Positions 9,517 to 18,087 of a stretch of DNA of 64,000 nucleotides are shown one piece after another. Positions within the stretch are counted from its first letter, which is position 1; every line of letters begins with the position of its first letter. The notes beneath the pieces are model-generated. The model was not told the origin of the DNA, searched no databases, and saw only the letters and a program-made list of their open reading frames with translations. The stretch comes from Pseudoduganella guangdongensis (GTDB taxonomy: Bacteria; Pseudomonadota; Gammaproteobacteria; Burkholderiales; Burkholderiaceae_D), in NCBI RefSeq assembly GCF_009857475.1, contig NZ_WWCJ01000004.1:248001-312000 (forward strand), written 5' to 3'. A program made the position numbers and the translations under genes.

Positions 9517-9546
9517 ACCAGTGTCAGACCCATAGGGTCTGACACT
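9507..9546. repeat. REP-like repeat, right end of the RAYT unit
   Basis: An inverted copy of the left repeat: AAACCGGTAAACC (9507-9519), then a perfect 12-bp stem (9520-9531 with 9535-9546) around an ATA loop. It carries the TAA stop of the transposase (9514-9516) and ends 3 bases before the convergent spoT stop codon, so it probably forms the 3' hairpin of both transcripts. Confidence 0.85.
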
Positions 9547-9549
9547 ATG

Positions 9550-11829
9550 CTATGCGCGCTCGCGGGTGACGCGGTTGACGCCGGCGACTTTCCTGACGTT
9601 GCGGATCAGGGCGGCCAGATGCACCCTGTCTTTTACCTGGATCGTGAAGCGCAACTGGTGCAGTACGTGCTCGCGGTCCTCGTCCATGCCGACGAAGGTG
9701 ATGTTGCCATCCGACTCGCCGATTTCGGCGGCGACCCTGGCCAAGATCCCCTTCTCATTGTTGATGATCAGGCGGATCCGGCTGTCGAAGCGGCGGTTGA
9801 TCTCGGTGCCCCATTTCACGGCGATCCAGCGTTCCGGCTCTTTCTGTTTTGAGCGCTTGGCCACGGCGCAGTCGCCGGTGTGCACTTGCAAACCCTGGTC
9901 GCGCCGCAGTTGGCCGATGATATGGTCGCCCGGGATCGGCAGGCAGCACGGCGCCAACTGCACCGAGACGCCTTCGGTACCGTAAATGGTGACCGGGTCC
10001 AGCTCTTTCGGGCTGGTGTGCTCGACCGGCGCGCTGGCCGATTCGCCTCCCAGCAGGCCGAAGATGTGGCGCGCCACCAGCGCCGCCATGCGCTTGCCGA
10101 TGCCGATGTCGGCGTACAGCTCCTCTTCCGACTTGGCCGACGATTCGTTCAGCAGGCGCTCCATGATCGGCGCGGTCAGCTCGGTCGAGACGCTGATCGA
10201 CTTCAGCGCCTGGTCCAGCAACTGCTTGCCCAGGCCGATCGATTCCGGCAGGTTGATGGTGCGCAGGTGGTGGCGGATCGCCGAGCGCGCCTTGCCGGTG
10301 CGGACGAAAGAGAGCCAGGTTGGGCTCGGGCGCGAATTCTGGTTGGTGACGATTTCCACGATGTCGCCGTTGCGCAGTTCTGTGCGTAGTTGCGCCGGCT
10401 CGCCGTTGATGTTGACCGACACCGTATGGTCGCCAATCCCGGTGTGGATGGCGTAGGCGAAATCGATCGGCGTGGCGCCGCGCGGCAGGGCGATGATCTT
10501 GGACTTGGGCGTGAAGACGTAGACCGAATCCGGGAACAGGTCGACCTTGACGTGCTCCAGGAATTCGGCCGAGTCGCCGGTCTGCTGCTGGATGTCCAGC
10601 AGCGATTGCAGCCAGGCGTGCGTGCGCTGCTGCAGGTCCGACATGTTCGCTTCGCCGTTCTTGTACAGCCAGTGCGCCGCCACCCCCGATTCGGCGGTGC
10701 GGTGCATTTCCTGGGTGCGGATCTGGAACTCCACCGGGGTGCCGTAAGGGCCGATCAGGGTGGTGTGCAGCGACTGGTAGCCGTTCAGCTTACGGATCGC
10801 GATGTAGTCCTTGAACTTGCCCGGCATCGGCTTGTACAGCGAGTGCAGGGTGCCCAGCGCCACATAGCAGTTCGGGAAGCTGTCGACCACCACGCGGAAG
10901 CCGTATACGTCCAGCACCTGCGAGAACGACAGGTGCTTGGCGCGCATTTTCTTGTAGATGCCGTACAGCGTTTTTTCGCGGCCGTAGACTTCGGCCTCGA
11001 TGCCGGCGGCAGCCAGGGTGTGGTTCACCGCGTCCAGGATCTTGGTCACAACCTCGCGCCGGTTGCCGCGCGCCGCTTTCACGGCCTTGTGCAGCACGTT
11101 GTAGCGGGTGGGGTAGAGGTGCGAGAAGGACAGGTCCTGCAGTTCGCGGTAGATATTGTTCAGGCCGAGGCGGTGCGCGATCGGCACATAGACTTCCATC
11201 GTCTCACGGGCGATGCGCGCCTTCTTGGCCGGCGCCATCACCTCCAGCGTGCGCATATTGTGCAGGCGGTCGGCCAGCTTGATCAGGATCACGCGCACGT
11301 CCGAGGCCATGGCCAGCAGCATCTTGCGGAAGTTCTCCGCCTGCGCTTCGATCTGGCTCTGGAACTCGATTTTTTCCAGCTTGGACAAGCCGTCCACCAG
11401 GTGCGCCACCTGGGCGCCGAAGCGCTCGATCAGCTCGTCCTTCTTGACGTCCTGGTCCTCCATCACGTCGTGCAGCAGCGCCGCCATGATGGCTTGCGCA
11501 TCCAGCTTCCACTCGGTGCAGATCTCGGCCACCGCGATCGGGTGCGAGATGTACGGCTCGCCCGATTTGCGCACCTGGCCCAGGTGCATCTCGTCCGAGA
11601 AGCGGTAGGCTTCCTTGACCTTTTTCAGGTCGGCCTCGCCCATGTACTCGGCCAGCTTTTCGGTCAGGTGGGTGATGGTGGCGACGCCCGTGGTCACGGT
11701 CGGCGCGGCGAGGGGGGAAGAGGAAACGGCAGCTGCAGAAACGTCAACGCCCGGCTGTTGCTTAGCCGGGCGCCGTGCCCGCCGTGCGGGCTGTTCGCTG
11801 ATGTGGGGATCGGCGGAAGTCAGGTTCAT
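9550..11829 (-). CDS. spoT: Bifunctional (p)ppGpp synthetase/hydrolase SpoT
   Basis: Makes and degrades the stringent-response alarmone (p)ppGpp. The 759-residue protein has an N-terminal HD hydrolase domain (HDVMED, with H120-D121, and KLADRLHNMRTL), a synthetase domain (IAIRKLNGYQSLHTTL), a TGS domain, a helical/zinc-finger region with VQLAPCCLPIPGD, and a C-terminal ACT domain. The intact HD residues suggest hydrolase activity, so SpoT or a bifunctional Rel rather than RelA. It is the last gene of gmk-rpoZ-spoT, 24 bases after rpoZ. The N-terminal 50 residues are a low-complexity extension. The ribosome binding site is weak. Confidence 0.96.
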   Translation of the reverse strand: MNLTSADPHISEQPARRARRPAKQQPGVDVSAAAVSSSPLAAPTVTTGVATITHLTEKLAEYMGEADLKKVKEAYRFSDEMHLGQVRKSGEPYISHPIAVAEICTEWKLDAQAIMAALLHDVMEDQDVKKDELIERFGAQVAHLVDGLSKLEKIEFQSQIEAQAENFRKMLLAMASDVRVILIKLADRLHNMRTLEVMAPAKKARIARETMEVYVPIAHRLGLNNIYRELQDLSFSHLYPTRYNVLHKAVKAARGNRREVVTKILDAVNHTLAAAGIEAEVYGREKTLYGIYKKMRAKHLSFSQVLDVYGFRVVVDSFPNCYVALGTLHSLYKPMPGKFKDYIAIRKLNGYQSLHTTLIGPYGTPVEFQIRTQEMHRTAESGVAAHWLYKNGEANMSDLQQRTHAWLQSLLDIQQQTGDSAEFLEHVKVDLFPDSVYVFTPKSKIIALPRGATPIDFAYAIHTGIGDHTVSVNINGEPAQLRTELRNGDIVEIVTNQNSRPSPTWLSFVRTGKARSAIRHHLRTINLPESIGLGKQLLDQALKSISVSTELTAPIMERLLNESSAKSEEELYADIGIGKRMAALVARHIFGLLGGESASAPVEHTSPKELDPVTIYGTEGVSVQLAPCCLPIPGDHIIGQLRRDQGLQVHTGDCAVAKRSKQKEPERWIAVKWGTEINRRFDSRIRLIINNEKGILARVAAEIGESDGNITFVGMDEDREHVLHQLRFTIQVKDRVHLAALIRNVRKVAGVNRVTRERA

Positions 11830-11853
11830 ATCGGGAACTAGAAGGTTCCCAGC

Positions 11854-12057
11854 TTACATAGGGACCTTTTTCAGCATTTCCAGGCCTACTTTGCCTGCTG
11901 CGATTTCACGCAGTGCCACCACGGTTGGCTTGTCCTTGGCTTCGACCTTAGGGGTGTGGCCTTGCAGCAGCTGGCGCGCGCGGTAGGTAGCTGCCAGGGT
12001 CAGCTGGAAGCGGTTAGGAACATTCTTCAGGCAATCTTCAATAGTAATACGGGCCAT
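11854..12057 (-). CDS. rpoZ: RNA polymerase omega subunit
   Basis: The 67-residue omega subunit promotes assembly of beta-prime and contributes to ppGpp site 1. It opens with [17 protein letters not shown] and the conserved YRARQLLQG segment. AGGAG lies 8 bases before the ATG. The gmk-rpoZ-spoT order is conserved across many proteobacteria. Confidence 0.97.
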   Translation of the reverse strand: MARITIEDCLKNVPNRFQLTLAATYRARQLLQGHTPKVEAKDKPTVVALREIAAGKVGLEMLKKVPM

Positions 12058-12085
12058 GCTAAAACTCCTGGGTATAAGTCGGTGA

Positions 12086-12724
12086 TTATTCTGCGTCGGC
12101 GTGGATGCCCAGTTCGGACATCAACTTGGCATTGCGGGCGGCTTGTTGCGCGAACCGGCAACGGGCCGATCGGACGATCGCGCTCAGCTCCGACAAGGCG
12201 ACCGGAAACTCTTCATTGATAATAACATACTCGAACTCCGGCGCGTGGGCGATTTCCCCGCCGGCTGCCAGCAGGCGGCGGTTGATCACGTGCACCTCGT
12301 CCTGGCCGCGCTTATGCAGGCGCTCTTCCAGTGCCGCGAAGGAGGGCGGCAGGATGAAAATGCCGGCCGCCTGCGGGAACTGCTTCTTGACCTGGCGCGC
12401 GCCCTGCCAGTCGATTTCCAGCAGGATGTCGGTGCCAGCCTTCATTTGCTCTTCCACGAAGATGCGCGAGGTGCCGTAGTAATTGCCGTGCACTTCGGCC
12501 CACTCCAGGAATTCGCCTTGCGCGGCGCGCTGCTTGAAGTCCTCGGCGCTGGTGAAGAAGTACTCGCGGCCGTGTTCCTCGCCCGGGCGCGGCTGGCGCG
12601 TGGTGGTCGAAATCGACAGCTTGATCGCAGGTTCCTGGGCCAGCAGGGCATTCACCAGGGTCGATTTACCGGCGCCGGATGGAGCGGCGACCATAAACAG
12701 GCTGCCGGAAAAATGTTGGCTCAT
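12086..12724 (-). CDS. gmk: Guanylate kinase
   Basis: Phosphorylates GMP to GDP with ATP. It has 212 residues from the ATG at 12724. The P-loop is APSGAGKST near the N-terminus, followed by the GMP-binding region ([16 protein letters not shown]) and the lid ([15 protein letters not shown]). A TTG codon two residues upstream is possible but less likely. Gmk is a known direct target of ppGpp in some bacteria, which fits its place upstream of spoT. Confidence 0.96.
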   Translation of the reverse strand: MSQHFSGSLFMVAAPSGAGKSTLVNALLAQEPAIKLSISTTTRQPRPGEEHGREYFFTSAEDFKQRAAQGEFLEWAEVHGNYYGTSRIFVEEQMKAGTDILLEIDWQGARQVKKQFPQAAGIFILPPSFAALEERLHKRGQDEVHVINRRLLAAGGEIAHAPEFEYVIINEEFPVALSELSAIVRSARCRFAQQAARNAKLMSELGIHADAE

Positions 12725-12793
12725 TTGCAATTCTCGAAAGCTAGGCTAGCGCCCAAAGAGTTATTTTACCAAGAGCAAGGGGTTTTGCAGCAC

Positions 12794-12820
12794 TTGACAA
12801 TAGACCGACCGGTCTATAGA
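12794..12820 (+). promoter_or_regulatory. Promoter with embedded TetR operator
   Basis: TTGACA (12794-12799), a 15-base spacer and TATAGA (12815-12820) form a strong promoter. Between and overlapping the boxes lies TAGACCGACCGGTCTA (12801-12816), palindromic at 14 of 16 positions. This motif is typical for autoregulated TetR genes of the LmrA/YxaF type. The ATG follows 9 bases after the -10, leaving a leader of at most a few bases. Confidence 0.8.
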
Positions 12821-12829
12821 GTCAAGCAC

Positions 12830-13414
12830 ATGACAGCGCATACCCTGACCACCCGCGAACGCCTGATCAACGCCATGATCACCACGCTGCAGCATCGCGG
12901 CCTGCATGGCGCCGGCCTGAGCGAGATTTTGGCCACGGCCAAGGCGCCCAAGGGCGTGATGTACCACCATTTCCCGGGCGGGAAGGACCAGCTGGCGGTG
13001 GCCGCCATCGAGGCCACCTTCAGCTTCCTGCTGCACAAGCTCGATACCTATATGGCGCGCGAGCCGGACGTGACCATCGCGCTGCAAGCGTGGATCCTGC
13101 GCGCCCTGCGCGGGCTGGACGACAGCGAGTTCGAGCTGGGCTGCCCGCTGGCGGCGGTGGCGCTGGAATCGACCGCCGGCGACGTCGAGATCCGCAGCGC
13201 CCTGCGCACCGGCTTCGCCGCCCTGCGCGCGCGCATGGCCGATGCGCTGGAGCAGGCCGGCCACGAACGCCGCCGCGCCGAAGGCATCGCCGCCCTGATC
13301 CTGGCCGCCTATGAAGGCGGCTTGCTGCAAGCCCGCGTCGCGGGCGATACCGCGCCCATGGTGCAGACCATGGACGCCCTGATGCCGATGCTGAAAGTGG
13401 AGAAGAAACCATGA
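12830..13414 (+). CDS. TetR-family transcriptional repressor
   Basis: The 194-residue regulator has an N-terminal helix-turn-helix (about 25-50, GAGLSEILATAKAPKGVMYHHF) and a C-terminal ligand domain with GCPLAAVALE, typical of the LmrA/YxaF-like subgroup. The ATG at 12830 lies directly after a strong promoter carrying its likely operator; no ribosome binding site is present, consistent with a leaderless transcript. The stop overlaps the hydrolase start (ATGA), so the two are coupled and probably autoregulated together. The ligand is unknown, perhaps the hydrolase substrate or an aromatic or drug-like molecule. Confidence 0.92.
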   Translation: MTAHTLTTRERLINAMITTLQHRGLHGAGLSEILATAKAPKGVMYHHFPGGKDQLAVAAIEATFSFLLHKLDTYMAREPDVTIALQAWILRALRGLDDSEFELGCPLAAVALESTAGDVEIRSALRTGFAALRARMADALEQAGHERRRAEGIAALILAAYEGGLLQARVAGDTAPMVQTMDALMPMLKVEKKP

Positions 13415-14292
13415 GCGATTTGCCCAACGCCGCCTTGCTGCTGGCGGAAAAGCTGGAACTGCGCGCCGCCGACGGCTACCCGCTGGCCGCCATGTGCTAC
13501 CGCGCCCGCGGCCCCGAAAAGGCGCGCCTGCTGATTGCCGGCGCCACCGGCGTGCCGCAAGGCTTCTACCGCCGCTTTGCCGAATTCGCGGCCGGGCAGG
13601 GCTACACCGTGCTGACCTTCGACTATCGCGGCGTGGGCGGCTCCGCGCCCAAAACGCTGCGCGGCTTCGAAGCCAGCTTCCTCGACTGGGCCCACCTCGA
13701 CCTGCGCTCGGTGATCGAGTACTTCGCCCCCGCGGACAGCACGCCGCTGTACATGGTGGGCCACTCCTACGGCGGCCACGCCCTGGGCCTGCTGCCGAAC
13801 CATGAAAAGATCGCCGGCGTCTACTTGTTCGGCGTCGGCGCCGGCTGGCACGGCTGGATGCCGCGCCTGGAGCGCCTGCGCGTGCTGGCCATGTGGCACC
13901 TGGTCGGCCCCATCGTCACGCGCTGGAAAGGCCGCCTGGCCTGGAGCAAGCTTGGCATGGGCGAGGACCTGCCACTCGGCGTGTACCACCAATGGAAGCA
14001 CTGGTGCAGCTTCCCGCGCTATTTCCTGGACGACCCCGACGTGCCGGAGATCGCCGCCGGTTTCGCCACCGTGCGCACGCCGATCCTGGCGCTAAACGCC
14101 ACCGACGACCTGTGGGCGCCGCCGGTATCGCGCGACGCCCTCATGTCCGGCTACCGCAACGCACCGTGGCACGGCGTGGACCTTGACCCGGCCGCCGCCG
14201 GCTTGGGCAAACTCGGTCATATGGGCTACTTCCGCCAGCACGCGCAGCCATTGTGGCAGGGCGCACTGGATTGGTTTGCCGGCGTAAAATGA
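13411..14292 (+). CDS. Alpha/beta hydrolase
   Basis: A 293-residue alpha/beta-hydrolase. The nucleophile elbow is GHSYGG (S119), the acidic residue probably sits in NATDDLW and the histidine in KLGHMGYF. No signal peptide or membrane helix is visible. It resembles uncharacterised proteobacterial hydrolases annotated as serine aminopeptidase-like. It overlaps the TetR gene by four bases, so the repressor probably controls it. Its stop codon lies inside the Fur-like box of the next gene. Confidence 0.85.
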   Translation: MSDLPNAALLLAEKLELRAADGYPLAAMCYRARGPEKARLLIAGATGVPQGFYRRFAEFAAGQGYTVLTFDYRGVGGSAPKTLRGFEASFLDWAHLDLRSVIEYFAPADSTPLYMVGHSYGGHALGLLPNHEKIAGVYLFGVGAGWHGWMPRLERLRVLAMWHLVGPIVTRWKGRLAWSKLGMGEDLPLGVYHQWKHWCSFPRYFLDDPDVPEIAAGFATVRTPILALNATDDLWAPPVSRDALMSGYRNAPWHGVDLDPAAAGLGKLGHMGYFRQHAQPLWQGALDWFAGVK

Positions 14293-14329
14293 GAATCGTT
14301 TGCATTTGACTTTGAATCTTTGCTAGCAT
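14288..14329 (+). promoter_or_regulatory. Fur-like box and promoter of the iron-binding protein gene
   Basis: AATGAGAATCGTTTGCATT (14288-14306) matches the classical Fur core AATGATAATCATTATC at 12 of 16 positions. It overlaps a candidate -35 (TTGCAT, 14300-14305), which is 18 bases from a candidate -10 (TAGCAT, 14324-14329). Placement over the -35 suits iron-dependent repression of the downstream gene. Confidence 0.7.
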
Positions 14330-14361
14330 CGGGGCTTTATCCCATCTTCGGAGAATGCCCC

Positions 14362-15369
14362 ATGAAGCTGCTGCAAATCGCCACCCTGGTGACGGCCACC
14401 CTGGCCGCCGGCGCCGCCCAGGCCCAGGTACTGAACCTGTACTCGGCGCGTCATTACCAGACCGACCAGGCGCTGTACGACAACTTCACCAAGCAGACCG
14501 GCATCAAGATCAACCGCATTGAAGCAGGCGAGAACGAACTGCTGGAGCGCATCAAGAACGAAGGCGCCAACAGCCCGGCCGACGTGCTGCTGACGGTGGA
14601 CGCGGCGCGCCTGGCCAAAGCCGATGAACTGAACCTGTTCGCGCAAGTGCAATCGCCCACGCTGAATGCGCGCGTGCCGGCCCATTTGCGCACCGCCGAC
14701 TGGTACGCATTCTCCACCCGCGCCCGCGTCATCGTGCATAACAAGAGCGTCAACGGCGCCGATGTGCAGAACTACGAAGACCTGGCCAATCCGCGCCTGA
14801 AGGGCAAGGTCTGCGTGCGCTCCGGCGCCCACCCCTACAACCTGTCGCTGGGCGCGGCGCTGTATGAGCGCGGCGGCGAGCAGAAAGTTTTGAACTGGGC
14901 CAAAGGCCTGGTGGCCAACTTCGCGCGCGCGCCGAAAGGCGGCGACACCGACCAGATCAAGGCGGTAGCGGCCGGCGAATGCGGCGTGGCGCTGGCCAAC
15001 TCCTACTACGTGGCGCGCCTGATGCGCTCCGATAAACCGGAAGACAAAAAGCTGATGGAATCGGTTAGCGTGGTATGGCCGAACCAGAAGGGCGCGGGTA
15101 CCCACGTCAACATCTCCGGCGCGGGCGTGCTGAAGACGGCGCCGAACAAGGATGCCGCCATCAAGTTCCTGGAGTACCTGGCGTCCGACGCGGCCCAGGT
15201 CTATTTCGCCGACGGCAACAACGAGTGGCCGGTGGTGGCGGGCGTGAAGACCTCCAACCCGGCGCTGGCCAAATTGGGCAGCTTCAAGCAGGACGACATC
15301 AATGTCGGCAAGCTGGCCAAGCACCAGGCCGCGGTGCAGAAGATTTACGACCGCGCCGGTTGGCAGTAA
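14362..15369 (+). CDS. fbpA: Fe(3+) ABC transporter substrate-binding protein
   Basis: Periplasmic ferric-ion-binding protein of the FbpA/FutA family, 335 residues. A signal peptide (1-22, ending AAQAQ) precedes the LNLYSARHYQTD strand. The paired tyrosines expected as iron ligands appear in LANSYYVARL. The ATG at 14362 has GGAGA upstream and gives a clean signal peptide. A Fur-like box precedes the gene. Its 3' end overlaps the convergent permease gene by 25 bases; normally the binding protein, permease and ATPase genes form one operon. Confidence 0.92.
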   Translation: MKLLQIATLVTATLAAGAAQAQVLNLYSARHYQTDQALYDNFTKQTGIKINRIEAGENELLERIKNEGANSPADVLLTVDAARLAKADELNLFAQVQSPTLNARVPAHLRTADWYAFSTRARVIVHNKSVNGADVQNYEDLANPRLKGKVCVRSGAHPYNLSLGAALYERGGEQKVLNWAKGLVANFARAPKGGDTDQIKAVAAGECGVALANSYYVARLMRSDKPEDKKLMESVSVVWPNQKGAGTHVNISGAGVLKTAPNKDAAIKFLEYLASDAAQVYFADGNNEWPVVAGVKTSNPALAKLGSFKQDDINVGKLAKHQAAVQKIYDRAGWQ

Positions 15370-17003
15370 GTACTACCCTGGCGGATCTGCCGCGACAGCA
15401 TGATGAGCGGCAGCACCCCCACGGCCACAATGGCCAGGGCGGCGGTGGACGCTTCCGCCAGGCGTTCGTCCGCCGCCAGCGTGTAGGCCTGCGTGGCCAG
15501 CGTATCGAAGTTAAACGGCCGCATCACCAGCGTGGCCGGCAGCTCCTTCATCACATCGACAAACACCAGCAGTGCGGCCGTCAGCAGGCTGCCGCGCAGC
15601 AGGGGCAGGTGCACGCGGCGCAGCACGCCCAGTTGCGACTGGCCCAGCGAACGCGCCGCCTCGTCCATGTTCGGCGTGACCTTGCCCAGGCTGGCCTGCA
15701 CCGTGCGCAGCGATACCGCCTGGAAGCGTACCAGGTAGGCGTACACCAGCGCCGCGATGCCGCCGGTGAGCAGCAGGCCCGGGTTGGCGCCGGTGGCGGC
15801 GCTGATGGCGTGCGCCAGCCGGTTATCCAGCCAGCCCAACGGCACCAGCACGCCGACCGCGATCACCGAACCGGGCACCGCATAGCCCAGGTTCACCGTG
15901 CCGTTGGCCAGGCGCAGCAGCGGGTGCGCCGACAAGCGGCCGGCATAGGCCAGCAGCACCGCCAGGAGCACCGCGCATGCGGCCGTCAGCGCCGCCAGCA
16001 CAAAGCTGTTGCGTGCCAGCTCCACAAAGCGCGCGCCGAATTGCGCGTCGCCGCTGGTCAGCGCCATGTGCAGCAGCACGCCGCCCGGCAGCAGGAAGCC
16101 AAGCAGCAGCGGCAGCAGGCAAGCCAGGCTGGCGGCCCAGGCGCGCGCGCCCTGCAGGCGCTGCGCCACAGGCGCCGCGCGCCGCCCGGTATTGTGAAAG
16201 CGCGCCCGCCCGCGCGCCATGTACTCAAGCCACAGCACCAGCGCCACGAAGCCGAGCAGGGTAGCGGCCAGCTGCGAGGCCGCCACGCGGTCGCCCAGCG
16301 AAAACCAGGCGCGGTAAATGCCGGTGGTGAAGGTGTGGACCCCGAAATACGACACGGCGCCGTAATCGGCCAGCGTCTCCATCAAAGCCAGCGCGGCGCC
16401 GGCAGCGATAGCCGGGCGCGCCAGCGGTAGCGACACGCGCAGGAAATTGGACCACGGCCCCAGGCCCAGCGAACGGCCCGCCTCCAGCACGCCCGCAGCC
16501 CGCTCCAGGAACGCCGCCCGCGCCAGCAGGTAAACATACGGGTACAGCACGCAGACAAACATCAGCACCGCCCCGCCCACCGTGCGCACATCGGGGAACC
16601 AGTATTCGCCCGCTTGCCAGCCGGTGGCCGCGCGCAGCCAGCTTTGCACCGGACCGACGAACTGCAGCAGGTCGGTATAGGTGTACGCCATGACATAGGC
16701 CGGCACCGCCAGCGGCAGCACCAGCGCCCACTCGAACAGGCGGCGCCCGGGGAAATCATGCATCGTCACCAGCCACGCCGCGCCGGTGCCGACCAGCACC
16801 GTACCCAGCGCCACGCCCGCGCACAGCCGCAAGGTATTGCCGATATAGCCCGCCAACACCGTCTCGGCCAAATGGCTCCAGGTATCGCCGCCCTGGCCTG
16901 CCAGCAGGTGCACCGCCACGCTGGCGATCGGCACCGCCACCAGCGCGGCCACGGCAAGGGCCCACCAAAGGATGGACGGCTGCGCTTTCAGTGAATTGGG
17001 CAA
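15345..17003 (-). CDS. fbpB: Fe(3+) ABC transporter permease (fused two-domain FbpB type)
   Basis: A 552-residue inner-membrane permease with two binding-protein-dependent transport domains in tandem (about 12 helices) and two EAA loops (EAGRSLGLGPWSNFLRVSLP near 165, EAARSLGQSQLGVLRRVHLP near 450). Translation starts at a TTG (17003) with GGAG 6-7 bases upstream; no better ATG is in frame. It is divergent from the ATPase gene across a 40-base gap and convergent with the binding protein gene, overlapping it by 25 bases. It should serve the adjacent iron-binding protein and ATPase. Confidence 0.9.
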   Translation of the reverse strand: MPNSLKAQPSILWWALAVAALVAVPIASVAVHLLAGQGGDTWSHLAETVLAGYIGNTLRLCAGVALGTVLVGTGAAWLVTMHDFPGRRLFEWALVLPLAVPAYVMAYTYTDLLQFVGPVQSWLRAATGWQAGEYWFPDVRTVGGAVLMFVCVLYPYVYLLARAAFLERAAGVLEAGRSLGLGPWSNFLRVSLPLARPAIAAGAALALMETLADYGAVSYFGVHTFTTGIYRAWFSLGDRVAASQLAATLLGFVALVLWLEYMARGRARFHNTGRRAAPVAQRLQGARAWAASLACLLPLLLGFLLPGGVLLHMALTSGDAQFGARFVELARNSFVLAALTAACAVLLAVLLAYAGRLSAHPLLRLANGTVNLGYAVPGSVIAVGVLVPLGWLDNRLAHAISAATGANPGLLLTGGIAALVYAYLVRFQAVSLRTVQASLGKVTPNMDEAARSLGQSQLGVLRRVHLPLLRGSLLTAALLVFVDVMKELPATLVMRPFNFDTLATQAYTLAADERLAEASTAALAIVAVGVLPLIMLSRQIRQGSTYCQPARS

Positions 17004-17024
17004 GATGGCTCCAAGATGAAAATG

Positions 17025-17038
17025 GGAATTATAATTCC
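17025..17038. promoter_or_regulatory. Palindromic Fur-like operator with symmetric divergent -10 elements
   Basis: GGAATTATAATTCC is a perfect 14-base palindrome in the 40-base gap between the iron permease and ATPase genes. It contains TATAAT on both strands (17030-17035 on plus, 17033-17028 on minus). With the preceding AATG (17021-17024) it matches the Fur core at about 11 of 16 positions. One bound repressor could silence both transcripts. Confidence 0.6.
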
Positions 17039-17043
17039 GTGCT

Positions 17044-18078
17044 ATGCCTATCCTCGACTTGCAGCAAATCTCCTACGCGTTCGGCAGCCACACCGTGGTC
17101 GACCGCCTGTCGCTGCAGCTTGCAGCCGGCAGCATCGCCTGCCTGCTCGGCCCCTCCGGCTGCGGCAAAACCACGGTACTGCGCTGCATCGCCGGCTTTG
17201 AACACGTGGCGCAAGGCAGCATCGTGCTGGAAGGCGAAATCGTCGCGCGTCCCGGGCTGCACGTCGCGCCGGAATTGCGCCGGGTCGGCATGGTATTCCA
17301 GGACTACGCCCTGTTTCCCCACCTGACGGTGGCCGAGAACATCGGCTTCGGCCTGGCGCGCAGCGAACGCGCGGCACGCGTGGCCTCCCTGCTGCAGACG
17401 GTGGGGCTGGCGGGGCAGGGCAGCCGCTACCCGCACGAGCTGTCCGGCGGCCAGCAGCAGCGCGTCGCCCTGGCGCGCGCCCTGGCGCCGCGCCCACGCC
17501 TGCTGTTGCTCGATGAACCGTTCTCCAACCTCGATGTCGAACTGCGCGAAAGACTGGCGCAGGAAGTGCGCCAGATCCTGCGCGCCGAAGGCGTCAGCGC
17601 CATCCTGGTCACGCACGACCAGCACGAAGCCTTCGCCTTCGCCGACCTGGTCGGCGTGATGCACGAAGGCCGCATCCAGCAATGGGATGCCCCCTACAAC
17701 CTGTACCACCGCCCCGCCAACCGCTTCGTCGCCGACTTCGTCGGACAAGGCGTATTCCTGCCGGGCGAAGTGCAGGCCGACGGCCGCATCAAGCTCGAGC
17801 TGGGCAGCCTGCCCGCGCAGGGCGAGCGCGGCACGCCGGGGCAGCAGATGCAAGTGCTGCTGCGGCCCGACGACGTGCTGCACGACGACGCCAGCACCCT
17901 GACGGCGGAAGTGGTCGCCAAAACCTTCCGCGGCGCCGAGTTCATGTACACGCTGCGCCTGGCCAGCGGCGCCCAGGTGCTGTCCCTGGTGCCCAGCCAC
18001 CACAACCACGCGCTGGGCGAACGCATCGGCATCGTGCTGGGCGCCGAGCACGTGGTGGCATTCGCTGCCGGCGCTTAG
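17044..18078 (+). CDS. fbpC: Fe(3+) ABC transporter ATP-binding protein
   Basis: The ATPase of the ferric-ion importer, 344 residues. It shows Walker A (GPSGCGKTT), Q-loop (VFQDYALFPHLT), signature (LSGGQQQRVALARAL), Walker B (LLLLDEPFSNLD) and H-loop (LVTHDQHEAF). A C-terminal TOBE regulatory domain spans about 240-344. This resembles FbpC and other CUT1-like importers. No ribosome binding site is seen, and a TATAAT ends only 8 bases before the ATG, so the transcript may be leaderless. Confidence 0.92.
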   Translation: MPILDLQQISYAFGSHTVVDRLSLQLAAGSIACLLGPSGCGKTTVLRCIAGFEHVAQGSIVLEGEIVARPGLHVAPELRRVGMVFQDYALFPHLTVAENIGFGLARSERAARVASLLQTVGLAGQGSRYPHELSGGQQQRVALARALAPRPRLLLLDEPFSNLDVELRERLAQEVRQILRAEGVSAILVTHDQHEAFAFADLVGVMHEGRIQQWDAPYNLYHRPANRFVADFVGQGVFLPGEVQADGRIKLELGSLPAQGERGTPGQQMQVLLRPDDVLHDDASTLTAEVVAKTFRGAEFMYTLRLASGAQVLSLVPSHHNHALGERIGIVLGAEHVVAFAAGA

Positions 18079-18087
18079 CGGCCCGGG

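Larger units (their letters stand above)
8843..9546. mobile_element. RAYT transposase unit bounded by inverted REP-like repeats
   Basis: The unit consists of a left repeat (8843-8882), the transposase gene and an inverted right repeat (9507-9546). The two 40-base ends differ at only four positions, all inside the hairpin part. Each end has a perfect 12-bp hairpin with a 3-base loop (AGTGTCTGACCC / GGGTCAGACACT on the left, 8843-8869) and an inner GGTTTACCGGTTT tail. The transposase stop codon lies inside the right repeat. This is the organisation of a REP-associated tyrosine transposase with its own REP pair. Confidence 0.85.

Noticed and set aside
12101..13414. 437-codon frame extending the TetR regulator upstream
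   Set aside because: The first ~240 codons are antisense to gmk, and the promoter with the TetR operator lies between.
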